A stretch of DNA of 64,000 nt from Sanguibacter keddieii (GTDB lineage Bacteria; Actinomycetota; Actinomycetes; Actinomycetales; Actinomycetaceae). Location: NCBI RefSeq assembly GCF_001064145.1, contig NZ_JVOJ01000059.1:41510-105509 (forward strand). The letters run 5' to 3'. Within the stretch, counting starts at the first letter, position 1. Every line of letters starts with the position of its first letter. The notes under the pieces are model-generated. The model saw nothing but the letters and a program-made list of their open reading frames with translations, did no database searches and was not told where the DNA came from. Positions 45,309 through 54,114 of this stretch are shown here, piece by piece. The translations under genes and the position numbers were made by a program.

Positions 45309-46367
45309 CTACCGGGAGCCCACCCTCAGGTGCTCAGCCATGCCTTCGAGGCGCATACCCCAGCGGGAGACGAGGTCGCCGTCGACCGGAGTGCGGTCGA
45401 TGAGTTCCTGGTCGGGTTCGCGCCGCCCCACGGGCAGGCGGCCGCGCTCGGGAATCAGGGGCTGGGTCACGTCGCCCACCAGCAGCGAGGCGGTGGCCAG
45501 GCCGGCGGCCCGGGGCACACCGGGCACGGCAGCAGCGGCGGCGACGCCGACCGACAGGCCGACGGACGTCTCGAGGGCGGAGGACACGACGACGCCGAGG
45601 CCGCTCTTGCGGGCAACCTTCAGGGCGGCACGCACGCCTCCGAGGGGCGCAACCTTGATGATGACGACGTCGGCGGCCTCCTTGCGGGCCACCTCCAGGG
45701 GGTCCTCGGCGCGGCGGATCGACTCGTCGGCGGCGATCGGCACGTCCACGGATCGGCGTACCTGGGCCAGTTCGTCCACCGTCAGGCAGGGCTGCTCGAC
45801 GTATTCGATGGGAACCACGCCCGCGGCCGCGGCCATTGCCGGGATCGCCTCGCGAGCCTCGTCGACCTCCCATGCGCCGTTAGCGTCGAGACGAATCATC
45901 GCCTGCCCGCCCACAGTCTCACGCAGGGCGTCTGCGACGGCGGCGATGCGCGCACAGTCGCGCCCAACGCTGACGCCGGGCTCAGCGACCTTAATCTTCG
46001 CGGTCGCACACCCGCCCGAGGCCTTCACGCGCTCGTATGCTTCCTCCGGCGAAATGACGGGGATCGTGACGTTGACGGGCACGAACTTGCGTCGAGGCAC
46101 CGGAGGGAAACGGCGAGCGGACTCGAGGGCTGCGGCCAGCCAGCGCGAAGACTCCACATCGTCGTAGTTCCAGAAGGGCGCGGCCTCTCCCCAACCGGCG
46201 TGTCCGTGCAGGAGGAGCCCCTCGCGGCGAGTCACACCGCGGAAGCGCGTCGTCATCGCTACCTTGTACACAAGGATGTCATCAACGCCTTCGAGGGCGT
46301 AACGCGTTTGACGGCTGAGCGTACGCATCGGAATGCGCATGAGCGTCGGTTGCTGCACTGCGTTCAC
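45309..46367 (-). CDS. menC: o-Succinylbenzoate synthase
   Basis: A 352-residue enolase-superfamily enzyme. Metal and catalytic sites: ATAKIKVAEPG (KxK), MIRLDANGAWEV (Asp), VEQPC (Glu), PIAADESIRR (Asp/Glu) and VIIKVAPLGGVRAA (Lys). GTG 46367 is favoured because AAGGAGG lies 7 nt upstream. Part of the menC-menD operon; both lie divergent to menB. Confidence 0.88.
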   Translation of the reverse strand: MNAVQQPTLMRIPMRTLSRQTRYALEGVDDILVYKVAMTTRFRGVTRREGLLLHGHAGWGEAAPFWNYDDVESSRWLAAALESARRFPPVPRRKFVPVNVTIPVISPEEAYERVKASGGCATAKIKVAEPGVSVGRDCARIAAVADALRETVGGQAMIRLDANGAWEVDEAREAIPAMAAAAGVVPIEYVEQPCLTVDELAQVRRSVDVPIAADESIRRAEDPLEVARKEAADVVIIKVAPLGGVRAALKVARKSGLGVVVSSALETSVGLSVGVAAAAAVPGVPRAAGLATASLLVGDVTQPLIPERGRLPVGRREPDQELIDRTPVDGDLVSRWGMRLEGMAEHLRVGSR

Positions 46368-46714
46368 AAGAACCCTCCTTACTTACCGGTAATATTATCG
46401 CGCAACCTCGCCCTATCGACAAATCCTACGCACATCAACTTGTAACCAATTGTGCAGTAAGTACCACAAAGTGACAGACTCTTTTAAGCGATTGAACACG
46501 TGGCAAGTAGGCCTGTTTGACAGAACACACCCACAAGTGTCTAGATGGCTTATAGGAGGGTTACTAAATAGCAGACTTTGTTCCGTTTGGTTAGGTTGCG
46601 CACCACATAGTCCCATGCGGGTTCTTCGGCCCAGGCTCGTCGGCAACTCCGCCACCCCTCTCGAGCGTGCACGCCCCGACGCCTACCACTGCCTCGTCGA
46701 TTAGAATCCGACAC
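46368..46714. other. Low-GC intergenic region between menC and menB
   Basis: About 350 bp, visibly poorer in G+C than its surroundings at 46380-46620. A possible plus-strand promoter TTGACA (46517-46522) with TAGATG near 46542 is weak (19-bp spacing). TAGGAGGG at 46552-46559 is not followed by a start codon. No RNA gene or ORF is convincing. Confidence 0.4.
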
Positions 46715-47695
46715 ATGAGCGCTCTCCCCTTCGTGTCCGACACCTTCGACCCAACTCGCTGGCGTGAGGTCGAAGGTTTCGACTTCGCCGACATCACCTA
46801 CCACCGCGGTATCTCGCGTGGCCCCGAGGCGGATGGACGCCCCGAGGGCGCGGACATGCCGGTGGTGCGCATCGCCTTTGATCGCCCCGACATTCGCAAC
46901 GCCTTCCGCCCGGGCACGGTCGACGAGCTGTACCGCGCGCTCGACCACGCGCGCCAGACCTCCTCGGTCGCGGCCGTGATTCTGACGGGCAACGGCCCAT
47001 CGGCACGCGACGGCGGCTATTCCTTCTGCTCGGGCGGCGACCAGAGGGTGCGAGGCCGCGACGGCTACCGCTACGAGGTCGAGGGAGCGGACCCCGAGGC
47101 CGCCACCGCGCAGCGCCGCGAGCAGATCGACCCGGCGCGCGCCGGACGCCTGCACATCCTCGAGGTCCAGCGCCTGATCCGCACGATGCCGAAGGTCGTC
47201 ATCGCGGCGGTTCCCGGCTGGGCCGCCGGCGGCGGACACTCCCTCAACGTGGTCGCGGACCTGTCAGTGGCCTCCATCGAGCACGCGGCCTTCATGCAGA
47301 CCGACGCGAACGTGGGGTCCTTCGACGCCGGCTACGGCTCCGCGCTGCTGGCCCGCCAGGCCGGGGATAAGCGTGCGCGCGAGATCTTCTTCCTGGCCGA
47401 GCGCTACGACGCTGAGACTGCCGAGCGTTGGGGCGTCATCAACCGCGCGGTGCCGCACGCGCAGCTGGAGGAGACCGCGCTGGAGTGGGCGGCGACCATC
47501 GCGACGAAATCCCCGCAGGCCATCCGCATGCTCAAGTTCGCCTTCAACCTGGCCGACGACGGTCTGGCCGGCCAGCAGGTCTTCGCGGGCGAGGCCACGC
47601 GCATGGCATACATGACGGCCGAGGCCCAGGAGGGGCGCGACGCCTTCCTCGAGCACCGCGCGCCCCGCTGGGAGGATTACCCCTACTACTACTGA
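46715..47695 (+). CDS. menB: 1,4-dihydroxy-2-naphthoyl-CoA synthase
   Basis: A 326-residue crotonase-fold enzyme. FCSGGDQRVRGRDGY (oxyanion region and MenB-specific loop), AVPGWAAGGGHSLNVVADL, MQTDANVGSFDAGYGSALL and the C-terminal RAPRWEDYPYYY are diagnostic for MenB. ATG 46715 (MSALPFVSD) is the first good start. The active-site Asp present in many MenB proteins is seen as TDANVGSFD. Single gene, ending at a hairpin. Confidence 0.93.
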   Translation: MSALPFVSDTFDPTRWREVEGFDFADITYHRGISRGPEADGRPEGADMPVVRIAFDRPDIRNAFRPGTVDELYRALDHARQTSSVAAVILTGNGPSARDGGYSFCSGGDQRVRGRDGYRYEVEGADPEAATAQRREQIDPARAGRLHILEVQRLIRTMPKVVIAAVPGWAAGGGHSLNVVADLSVASIEHAAFMQTDANVGSFDAGYGSALLARQAGDKRAREIFFLAERYDAETAERWGVINRAVPHAQLEETALEWAATIATKSPQAIRMLKFAFNLADDGLAGQQVFAGEATRMAYMTAEAQEGRDAFLEHRAPRWEDYPYYY

Positions 47696-47729
47696 GGCCG
47701 GTTTCCTCACCGACACTCAGTGACTCACA

Positions 47730-47756
47730 GGCCCGGGATCTCCTCGATCCCGGGCC
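47730..47756. terminator. Bidirectional terminator between menB and GH13 gene
   Basis: Perfect 11-bp stem GGCCCGGGATC/GATCCCGGGCC with a 5-nt loop between convergent genes. Confidence 0.8.
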
Positions 47757-47766
47757 AACGCGCGTT

Positions 47767-49500
47767 TTAGGAGAGGTAAACGCGCGCCTCCCACGGCTCC
47801 AGGACTGCCGGGACTCCCCGCCTGGCCTCGGGCAGGTCGCGGTTGGAAAGAAGCAGCTCGCCGACCACCCCGCGCGCCGCCTCGCCGAGGGACGCAGGCT
47901 GTGAAGACAGGTTGACGAGGACCGTTGCCACGGCCTCGCCGAGGGTGCGCCGGTAGGCGAAGACCGCAGGCGAGGGGGTCACAATTCTCTCGAACCTTCC
48001 GGAGGCGATCACCGGCAGGCCGTGGCGGATGTCCGCGAGCGCGCGATAGTAGGCGTACACGGAAGATGGATCACCGACCTGGGAGGCGGCGTTGATCTCC
48101 CGATAGTTCGGGGTGACGCCAATCCACGGGTCCCCCTCCGTGAAGCCGGCGTGCTCGCTCGCGTCCCACTGGACGGGCGTGCGCGCGTTGTCGCGCCCGA
48201 TCGCGCGCATACCCGCCAGGACGGCCTCGGGGCTCTCCCCCGCCGCCACGGCCTCGCGGTAGTAGCGCAGCGCCTCAACATCACGGAAATCGTCGAGGCC
48301 ATGGAACGCCCCATTGGTCATGCCGAGCTCCTCACCCTGGTACACGTAGGGCGTACCGCGCAGCATGTGCAGCGCGGTGGCCAAGGCGGTCGCCGACTCA
48401 TAGCGGTGCGCCTCATCGCCGAAGCGGCTGACGGCGCGCGGCTGGTCATGATTATCCAGGTAAAGGCTATTCCAGCCGACCTCACCCTGCGTCTCCTGCC
48501 AGGCACTCAAGCAGTCGGCGAGCTCGCCAGGACGCAGCGGGCGCGGGTGAAACTTCCCTGCCTCGAGGCCGAGGTCGACATGGTCGAACTGGAACACCAT
48601 GTCGAGCTCACGCCGGGCCGGGTCCGTGAACAGCAGGACGTTATCGCGGCGCACGCCCGGGCACTCCCCGACCGTCATCGTGCCGGCGCGCCCCTCGAAC
48701 ACTTCGCGGCGCATCTCGGCGAGGTATTCGTGCAAGTGCGGGCCTTCGGAGAAGTGCGGGAAGCCCTCGCCCCACGCGCGCCCCGGATAGACGACGCCGT
48801 CGGGCAGGCCCGGGTCCTTCGAGATCAGGTTGATGACGTCCATGCGGAAACCGTCGACGCCGCGGTCGAGCCACCAGTTCATCATGCGATAGACGGCGGC
48901 GCGCACGTGCGGGTTCTCCCAGTTCAAGTCGGGCTGCTTCCTGTGGAACAGGTGCAGGTAGTACTGGCCCGTAGACTCGTCCCACGCCCAGGCCGACCCG
49001 GAGAAAAAGGACCCCCAGTTATTGGGCTGTGCCCCGGCCTCGCCGCCCACGAACCCGGGCCGCGGATCGCGCCAGATATACCAGTCGCGCTTCGGGTTCT
49101 CCCGCGAGGAGCGCGACTCGACAAACCACGGGTTCTCGTCTGAGGAATGGTTGACAACCAGGTCCATGACGAGGCGCATGCCCCGCTCGTGGACGCCCTC
49201 CAGCAGTCGGTCGAAGTCCGCGAGCGTCCCGAACATCGGGTCGATGTCGTAGTAGTCGGCGATGTCGTAGCCGTTGTCCGCCTGCGGGGAGGCGTAGATC
49301 GGCGAGAGCCACAGGACGTCCACGCCCAGAGCCTTCAGGTAGTCGAGCTTGGAGCGGATCCCCGCGAGGTCCCCGAAGCCGTCCCCGTTGGAATCCTTGA
49401 AGGAACGCGGGTAGATCTGGTAGACGACCGCGCCCTTCCACCACTCGTCGGGGCTCAGGCCGTTGCCTGCGGGGTTCAGAGCTTCGCCAGAGAAGAACAT
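47767..49500 (-). CDS. GH13 alpha-glucosidase (oligo-1,6-glucosidase type)
   Basis: A 577-residue glycoside hydrolase acting on alpha-glucosides in the cytoplasm (no signal peptide). Conserved regions: DLVVNHSSDE (region I), GFRMDVINLI (nucleophile Asp, region II), MTVGECPG (acid/base Glu, region III) and LYLDNHDQPR (region IV). VVYQIYPRSFKDSNGDGFGDLAGI is the usual GH13_17/30-type start. The Val after the nucleophile region (MDVIN) favours alpha-1,6 specificity. Not part of a sugar operon here, so its substrate in vivo is uncertain. Confidence 0.9.
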   Translation of the reverse strand: MFFSGEALNPAGNGLSPDEWWKGAVVYQIYPRSFKDSNGDGFGDLAGIRSKLDYLKALGVDVLWLSPIYASPQADNGYDIADYYDIDPMFGTLADFDRLLEGVHERGMRLVMDLVVNHSSDENPWFVESRSSRENPKRDWYIWRDPRPGFVGGEAGAQPNNWGSFFSGSAWAWDESTGQYYLHLFHRKQPDLNWENPHVRAAVYRMMNWWLDRGVDGFRMDVINLISKDPGLPDGVVYPGRAWGEGFPHFSEGPHLHEYLAEMRREVFEGRAGTMTVGECPGVRRDNVLLFTDPARRELDMVFQFDHVDLGLEAGKFHPRPLRPGELADCLSAWQETQGEVGWNSLYLDNHDQPRAVSRFGDEAHRYESATALATALHMLRGTPYVYQGEELGMTNGAFHGLDDFRDVEALRYYREAVAAGESPEAVLAGMRAIGRDNARTPVQWDASEHAGFTEGDPWIGVTPNYREINAASQVGDPSSVYAYYRALADIRHGLPVIASGRFERIVTPSPAVFAYRRTLGEAVATVLVNLSSQPASLGEAARGVVGELLLSNRDLPEARRGVPAVLEPWEARVYLS

Positions 49501-49894
49501 GGAGCACCTGCCATACGTTGGGGTCGGGCAGCTGGTCCGCTGCCGTTAGGCGCAGACTACCGCGTCTGGCTCACCTCATCCCACCGCATGCCGCGGCGTG
49601 GGTCAACACCACCAATAACAACCAACAACCCTCAAAACACCCGGTCCACAAAACCAGACCAGACCACGACAAAGCTCTCCCACCCCTCAAAGTCGCATGC
49701 ATTTCCCACGTGAGTATTTCATGATTTGAAATCTGATCGTTGGTATTCTGCGGTTTTTCGGGGGTTCCAAAAATTGGGGCAGGGGAATTGCATGCGAAAT
49801 TTCTCCCCGGCTGACGAGAGGAGGCTGCAAGGACTGCGGACGCACATCCACACGTTCACCATGAACGCATTCAGCGACTCTCCCGCGGCACTTC

Positions 49895-50053
49895 CGCGAA
49901 AAAACTCGCCCAGCACGGCCCGTTCCGCAACAGCTCCGCGAAAAACTTCGCCCAGCACGCTTGAAAACAGCATTTTTCGCCCGTTTGGGCTTGCAGGGCG
50001 AACTTTTTCGCGCTCGCACCCATTGCAGGTCGCGCAGGGCGAACTTTTTCGCG
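49895..50053. repeat. Phased inverted array, CGCGAAAAA..CGCCC units
   Basis: CGCGAAAAAACTCGCCC at 49895 and CGCGAAAAACTTCGCCC at 49937 (42 bp apart), then the inverse GGGCGAACTTTTTCGCG at 49996 and 50037 (41 bp apart). A 42-bp centre separates the two facing blocks. Confidence 0.8.
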
Positions 50054-50079
50054 CATAGCACGCGATCACGGGGCAACTT

Positions 50080-50284
50080 TGAAACCACCAACACCTTTGC
50101 AGGCCACGCTGCACGCCCCATTGAAACCGACAACACCTTTGCAGGCCACGCTGCGCGCCCCATTGAAACCGACAACACCTTTGCGGGGTCGAAATGGCCC
50201 AAAAATGGCCTTTCATCGCTCGCAAAGGCGATGGCAGTTTCATTCCGCTGCAAGGAAGTGCTAGCAAAGGTGCTGTCGGTTTCA
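50080..50284. repeat. Phased inverted array, TGAAACC..CCTTTGC units
   Basis: Three 21-bp forward units (TGAAACC-N7-CCTTTGC) at 50080, 50122 and 50164, exactly 42 bp apart, then two inverse units (GCAAAGG-N7-GTTTCA type) at 50222 and 50264, again 42 bp apart. The centre between the two blocks is 37 bp and contains GGCCCAAAAATGGCC. Confidence 0.85.
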
Positions 50285-50552
50285 TAGCGAGGTACGAACA
50301 CCCCAACTATGGCCCCCAGGCCCATCGGGATGGCACGACGATAACGAGGACCGGGATGAACGATCGCCCCCACCGTTTGTCGTGGGTCCTGGTAGACAGC
50401 AAGCCCCGGAAAACTCGCACGTAATTCGTTTGAAGGAAGTTTCAACAAACGCTGAAAACGTTGCAATTCCAACGAGGCGCATTCAAGATTTGAAAGAGTC
50501 ACAGGGGAATGACGTGCGAAATTTGTAAGTGTCAGCGGCGGTGCCCGTGGGC

Positions 50553-50900
50553 GGCGGGGCCTGGCCGGGCACACCAGAACCACAGGTACCGCCGGTGTGG
50601 AGGGTGCCGGAGGGACCGGAGGGCACGGGCAAGCTGCGAGGCGGGGCCTGGCCGGGCACACCAGAACCACAGGTACCGCCGGTGTGGAGGGTGCCGGAGG
50701 GACCGGAGGGCACGGGCAAGCTGCGAGGCGGGGCCTGGCCGGGCACACCAGAACCACAGGTACCGCCGGTGTGGAGGGTGCCGGAGGGACCGGAGGGCAC
50801 GGGCAAGCTGCGAGGCGGGGCCTGGCCGGGCACACCAGAACCACAGGTACCGCCGGTGTGGAGGGTGCCGGAGGGACCGGAGGGCACGGGCAAGCTGCGA
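50553..50900. repeat. Four identical 87-bp tandem units
   Basis: Units start at 50553, 50640, 50727 and 50814 with GGCGGGGCCTGGCCGGGC and end with GGGCAAGCTGCGA; I see no difference among them. A unit is 29 codons, so most frames stay open. Confidence 0.93.
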
Positions 50901-51013
50901 GACGACGCGCCGAGCGAAGCTCGCGGCGCGGACGGCTCGCGGGCGGGCCACCGCCCACCGGCGCACACAGCGGCCGGGCCCTCCGGTGCCCGAAACACCA
51001 GCGGCGCTACAGC

Positions 51014-51040
51014 CACAGACACAGACACAGACACAGACAC
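51014..51040. repeat. ACAGAC hexamer run
   Basis: About four copies of ACAGAC in a row, just beyond the L,D-transpeptidase terminator. Confidence 0.8.
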
Positions 51041-51046
51041 GACAAA

Positions 51047-51076
51047 GCGGGCCGGAACCTCTCGGTTCCGGCCCGC
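51047..51076. terminator. Terminator of the L,D-transpeptidase gene
   Basis: Perfect 13-bp stem GCGGGCCGGAACC/GGTTCCGGCCCGC with loop TCTC. It lies 24 bp past the stop at 51100 on the minus strand. Confidence 0.85.
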
Positions 51077-51099
51077 CCCCGATGCTAGAGCATGGGCTA

Positions 51100-52542
51100 T
51101 CAGTAGTGCACGACTACCGTGTCACCCATGTCGGTCCAGTCGTAGATGAACTTCGCGGCGTCGACGGGCATGTTGACGCAGCCGTGGGAGCCGCCGTAGC
51201 CGCTCCAGCCGAAGGAGGAGCGCCAGGGAGCGCCGTGCATCGCGTAGGAGCCGGTGAAGTAGGTGACCCATGGGACGCCTTCGGTCTCGTACTTGGTACC
51301 GTCGGCGTTTTCACCGCGCATGGTCTGCACGTCGTACTTGAGGTACACGTGGAAGGTGCCGGTGACGGTCGGGGTGTTGGGGGCGCCGGGAACCATGTAG
51401 AAGGGGCCGCCGGCGACCTTGCCGCCGACATAGGCGGTGACGGTGGCGTCAGAAAGGTTGATATCGACCCACTTCTCGCCTTCGGCAGCCTGGTAGACCA
51501 GGTTTTCAGTGCCTTCGGCGACCTGCTTGGTCTCGGAGCCGGGCTCGACGTCGTCGTAGTGGAACAGGCCCTCGTACGCCTTGCCGTCGGTCATGGCGGC
51601 GACGACGTCCTTGGTGATCTCTTCGGTGTTGTTGGTCTTGAGGCCCTTCTTGCCTTCGCGGGCGGTGGTCAGCACGTTGCCTTCGGAGTCGACGTTGTCG
51701 ACGCGGTTTTCGGGCTTGACGTCGGTCTTGGCGGCCAGGGCGTTGACCCAGTCGGCGACCTTGACGGTGCTGATGGACGGGTCGTCGAGGCTGCCGTCAT
51801 CCTTGGTGAGGAATTCGACCCACTTGACTTTGTCGGAGCGCTCGGCGGTGAAGGTGTCGATGCCGTCGGAGATTTCGATGGGCGTGTCAAGGAGGGCGTT
51901 GGCCTTCTCGGCGACGGCCTCGGCGTTCTCGGTGGTGATGGAGGGTTCCATCTGGCGCACGCTCACGTCCTGGGTGACGGAGGTGAGGGTGGTGCCCGCC
52001 TGCTTGACGGCGGAGGCGACGTCCTCGGTGGACACGCCGTTGCCGTTCTGCGCGGGGGTGACGGTGAAGGATTCGCCGTCTTCGGCGACGATCACCGAGG
52101 CGTCCTTCATTTCCGAGGTGAGGGTCGAGTTCGCGGTCGCTGCGAGCTTCTTGATGGATTCGTCGCTGACGGTGAGGACGGGTTCGACGTCACGCTTGGA
52201 GAAGATGGCGCTGACGAACGCGGGCAGGGACGTGGAGCCCTTCATGGCGGCGTCGGCGGTCTCGTCGACCTCGACCGTGACACCCGCTTCATTGAGCGAG
52301 GCCTCGGTGGTCTTACCTTCGACGGTGAGCGTGACGGTCGCGGCGTCGGCGCGCTCGTTGACGGCGGCGATCACCTGGTCGCGAGTCATGCCCGCGACGG
52401 GTGTGCCAGCGACGGTCGTGCCGGGCAGGGCGCGTCCGGAATAGTTGGCCGCATACACGATGCCGGCGCAGACGACGAGGAGGACGAGGGCGCACGCCGC
52501 GCCAATCGCCCATCTGGTTTTCAAAGATAGTTTTTTGAGCAT
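51100..52542 (-). CDS. L,D-transpeptidase (YkuD) with repeated N-terminal domains
   Basis: A 480-residue membrane-anchored protein. One helix near the N terminus (IGAACALVLLVVCAGIVYAA) anchors it; residues about 45-330 are two VanW/peptidoglycan-binding-like 4 modules (GTTVAGTPVAGMTRDQVIAAV starts the first). The C-terminal YkuD domain has AMHGAPWRSSFGW and YGGSHGCVNMPVDAAKF, the catalytic His and SHGC Cys. It would form 3-3 crosslinks or attach proteins to peptidoglycan outside the membrane. Single gene. Confidence 0.9.
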   Translation of the reverse strand: MLKKLSLKTRWAIGAACALVLLVVCAGIVYAANYSGRALPGTTVAGTPVAGMTRDQVIAAVNERADAATVTLTVEGKTTEASLNEAGVTVEVDETADAAMKGSTSLPAFVSAIFSKRDVEPVLTVSDESIKKLAATANSTLTSEMKDASVIVAEDGESFTVTPAQNGNGVSTEDVASAVKQAGTTLTSVTQDVSVRQMEPSITTENAEAVAEKANALLDTPIEISDGIDTFTAERSDKVKWVEFLTKDDGSLDDPSISTVKVADWVNALAAKTDVKPENRVDNVDSEGNVLTTAREGKKGLKTNNTEEITKDVVAAMTDGKAYEGLFHYDDVEPGSETKQVAEGTENLVYQAAEGEKWVDINLSDATVTAYVGGKVAGGPFYMVPGAPNTPTVTGTFHVYLKYDVQTMRGENADGTKYETEGVPWVTYFTGSYAMHGAPWRSSFGWSGYGGSHGCVNMPVDAAKFIYDWTDMGDTVVVHY

Positions 52543-52748
52543 CGTCTCTTATCGTATCGCCTCATGCATGCCCACGCGGAAATTCCGTTGAATTTTCAGC
52601 TGCGCAGTGTGCCACATAAAAATGACCGCGCCATCAAGAATTCACGCACCAAACGTGATCATTGCCGCGAAGCGGCTCCCCACCAGCACGAACGCAAGCC
52701 CTTATGCTTGTTATATCCGCGTTTGCTGTCGAACTTGGGAGGCTCACC

Positions 52749-54071
52749 ATGGCTGCGCCGCGAATTCTAGTTGTCCCCGGCGGCACGGCGATCAACGCCG
52801 TCGCCCTGGCGAACGCCTCGATCCACAAGCTCGTTGAGCTCTACGAGGAGCGACAGGCCGACCCGAATCACCCGGCGCCGCACACCGTCGTCTTCCTGCG
52901 CGACCCCGCCCTGGTCCCCCCGGCCACGCTGCGCGGTTCCGCGGCGACGCCCGAGCAGGCGTTCCCCGAGCAGGACTACCCCGGCCTCGCCGATCGAATC
53001 ACCAACGATCCGCACTTCCTCGACGGCGTCGACCTCGTCATCGCGACATCGGGTTCCAGCGTCGGCAAGCCTCGACTGGTCGGCCTCTCAACCGACGCCC
53101 TCATCGCCTCCGCAAAGGCCACGGAGCTGGCACTGGACGGCCCGGGCCGCTGGATCCTGGCGCTGCCCACGCACCACATCGCCGGCGCGATGATCCTCCT
53201 GCGCGCCGCGGTCGCAGAGACGAACCCGCAGGTCGTGGACACGACGCAGGGCTTCGACCCGGCGGCGCTCCTGCCCGCGATCGCGGGCGCCACGCAGGAC
53301 GATATGCCCGGCTACCTGTCGCTCGTGCCCACGCAGCTCGTGCAGTGCCTCGATGCGGGCGACCAGGTCATAGACGCCCTGCGTTCCCTGTCGGCGATCC
53401 TCGTGGGCGGCGCGGCGATCAGCCAGAGCCTGCTCCAACGCGCCCTGGACGCGGGCTTGAAGGTGCGCACCACCTACGGCATGACGGAGACGTCGGGCGG
53501 CTGCGTGTACGACGGCGAGCCGATGCCCGGCGTGACGATCCGTGCAGTCGACTGGGACGGGCGCACGCGCCTGGCGTTCAGCGGCCCGACCCTGATGACG
53601 CGCTACCTGGACGCGGAGAGCCCCTTCTTCGAGGAGGGCGGCCACCGCTGGCTGGTTTCGGGAGACATGGGCATCATCCGAGCCTCGGGCAAGGTGGACG
53701 TGAGCGGCCGCGCGGACGACGTCATCACCTCGGGCGGCCTATCGATTGCGCCGGGGCCCCTGCGCCGCGCGATGCGCTCCTACGAGGGCGTTTCGGACGC
53801 GTGGATTCTGGGCACCCCCGATGAGAAGTGGGGCCAGATCGTGACGGCGTTGGTCGTCCCGAAGCAGATGCCGTCGGATTCACTGGAGATGGCGGAGCTC
53901 GGCTCGGCGGTCCGCGAGCACGCGGCCGCTCGCATTGGGCGCGCGCAAGCGCCGCGCCGCGTCGTCGCGGTGGAGGAGCTGCCGTACCTGGGCTTCGACA
54001 AGATCGACCGCGCCGCCGCCACGCAGGCCGCGAGCGAGGCCTCGGGCACCGAACGGGAGTGGGCGCGTTAG
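52749..54071 (+). CDS. menE: o-Succinylbenzoate-CoA ligase
   Basis: A 440-residue adenylate-forming enzyme. TSGSSVGKPRLV is the P-loop-like A3 motif, TTYGMTETSGG the A5, and LVSGDMGIIRASGKVDVSGRADDVITSGG the A7-A8 region; the late Lys is in LGFDKIDRA. The motifs and the position before menA make MenE likely; it is somewhat short, as MenE usually is. ATG 52749 follows GGGAGG. Converts succinylbenzoate to its CoA ester before menB acts. Confidence 0.85.
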   Translation: MAAPRILVVPGGTAINAVALANASIHKLVELYEERQADPNHPAPHTVVFLRDPALVPPATLRGSAATPEQAFPEQDYPGLADRITNDPHFLDGVDLVIATSGSSVGKPRLVGLSTDALIASAKATELALDGPGRWILALPTHHIAGAMILLRAAVAETNPQVVDTTQGFDPAALLPAIAGATQDDMPGYLSLVPTQLVQCLDAGDQVIDALRSLSAILVGGAAISQSLLQRALDAGLKVRTTYGMTETSGGCVYDGEPMPGVTIRAVDWDGRTRLAFSGPTLMTRYLDAESPFFEEGGHRWLVSGDMGIIRASGKVDVSGRADDVITSGGLSIAPGPLRRAMRSYEGVSDAWILGTPDEKWGQIVTALVVPKQMPSDSLEMAELGSAVREHAAARIGRAQAPRRVVAVEELPYLGFDKIDRAAATQAASEASGTEREWAR

Positions 54072-54114
54072 CCCGTTTCCCGGCGGGGACCTTCGCGCAA
54101 CTACACTGGTGGGC

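Larger units (their letters stand above)
49501..51046. repeat. 1.5-kb gene-free region of stacked repeat families
   Basis: Contains the phased arrays at 49895-50053 and 50080-50284, four 87-bp units at 50553-50900 and an ACAGAC hexamer run at 51014-51040. Long open frames occur on both strands only because the unit lengths (42, 87) are multiples of three; none has a ribosome-binding site or a recognisable domain. Confidence 0.7.

Noticed and set aside
46450..46704. 84-codon plus-strand frame before menB
   Set aside because: No ribosome-binding site, no domain, runs into the menB start in another phase.
50080..50284. CRISPR array
   Set aside because: Units are regular but change orientation, spacers are partly identical, the repeat is only partly conserved, and no cas gene is near.
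49687..50958. Long minus-strand open frame of 423 codons across the repeat region
   Set aside because: It crosses three unrelated repeat families, has no ribosome-binding site or domain, and stays open only because unit lengths are multiples of three.
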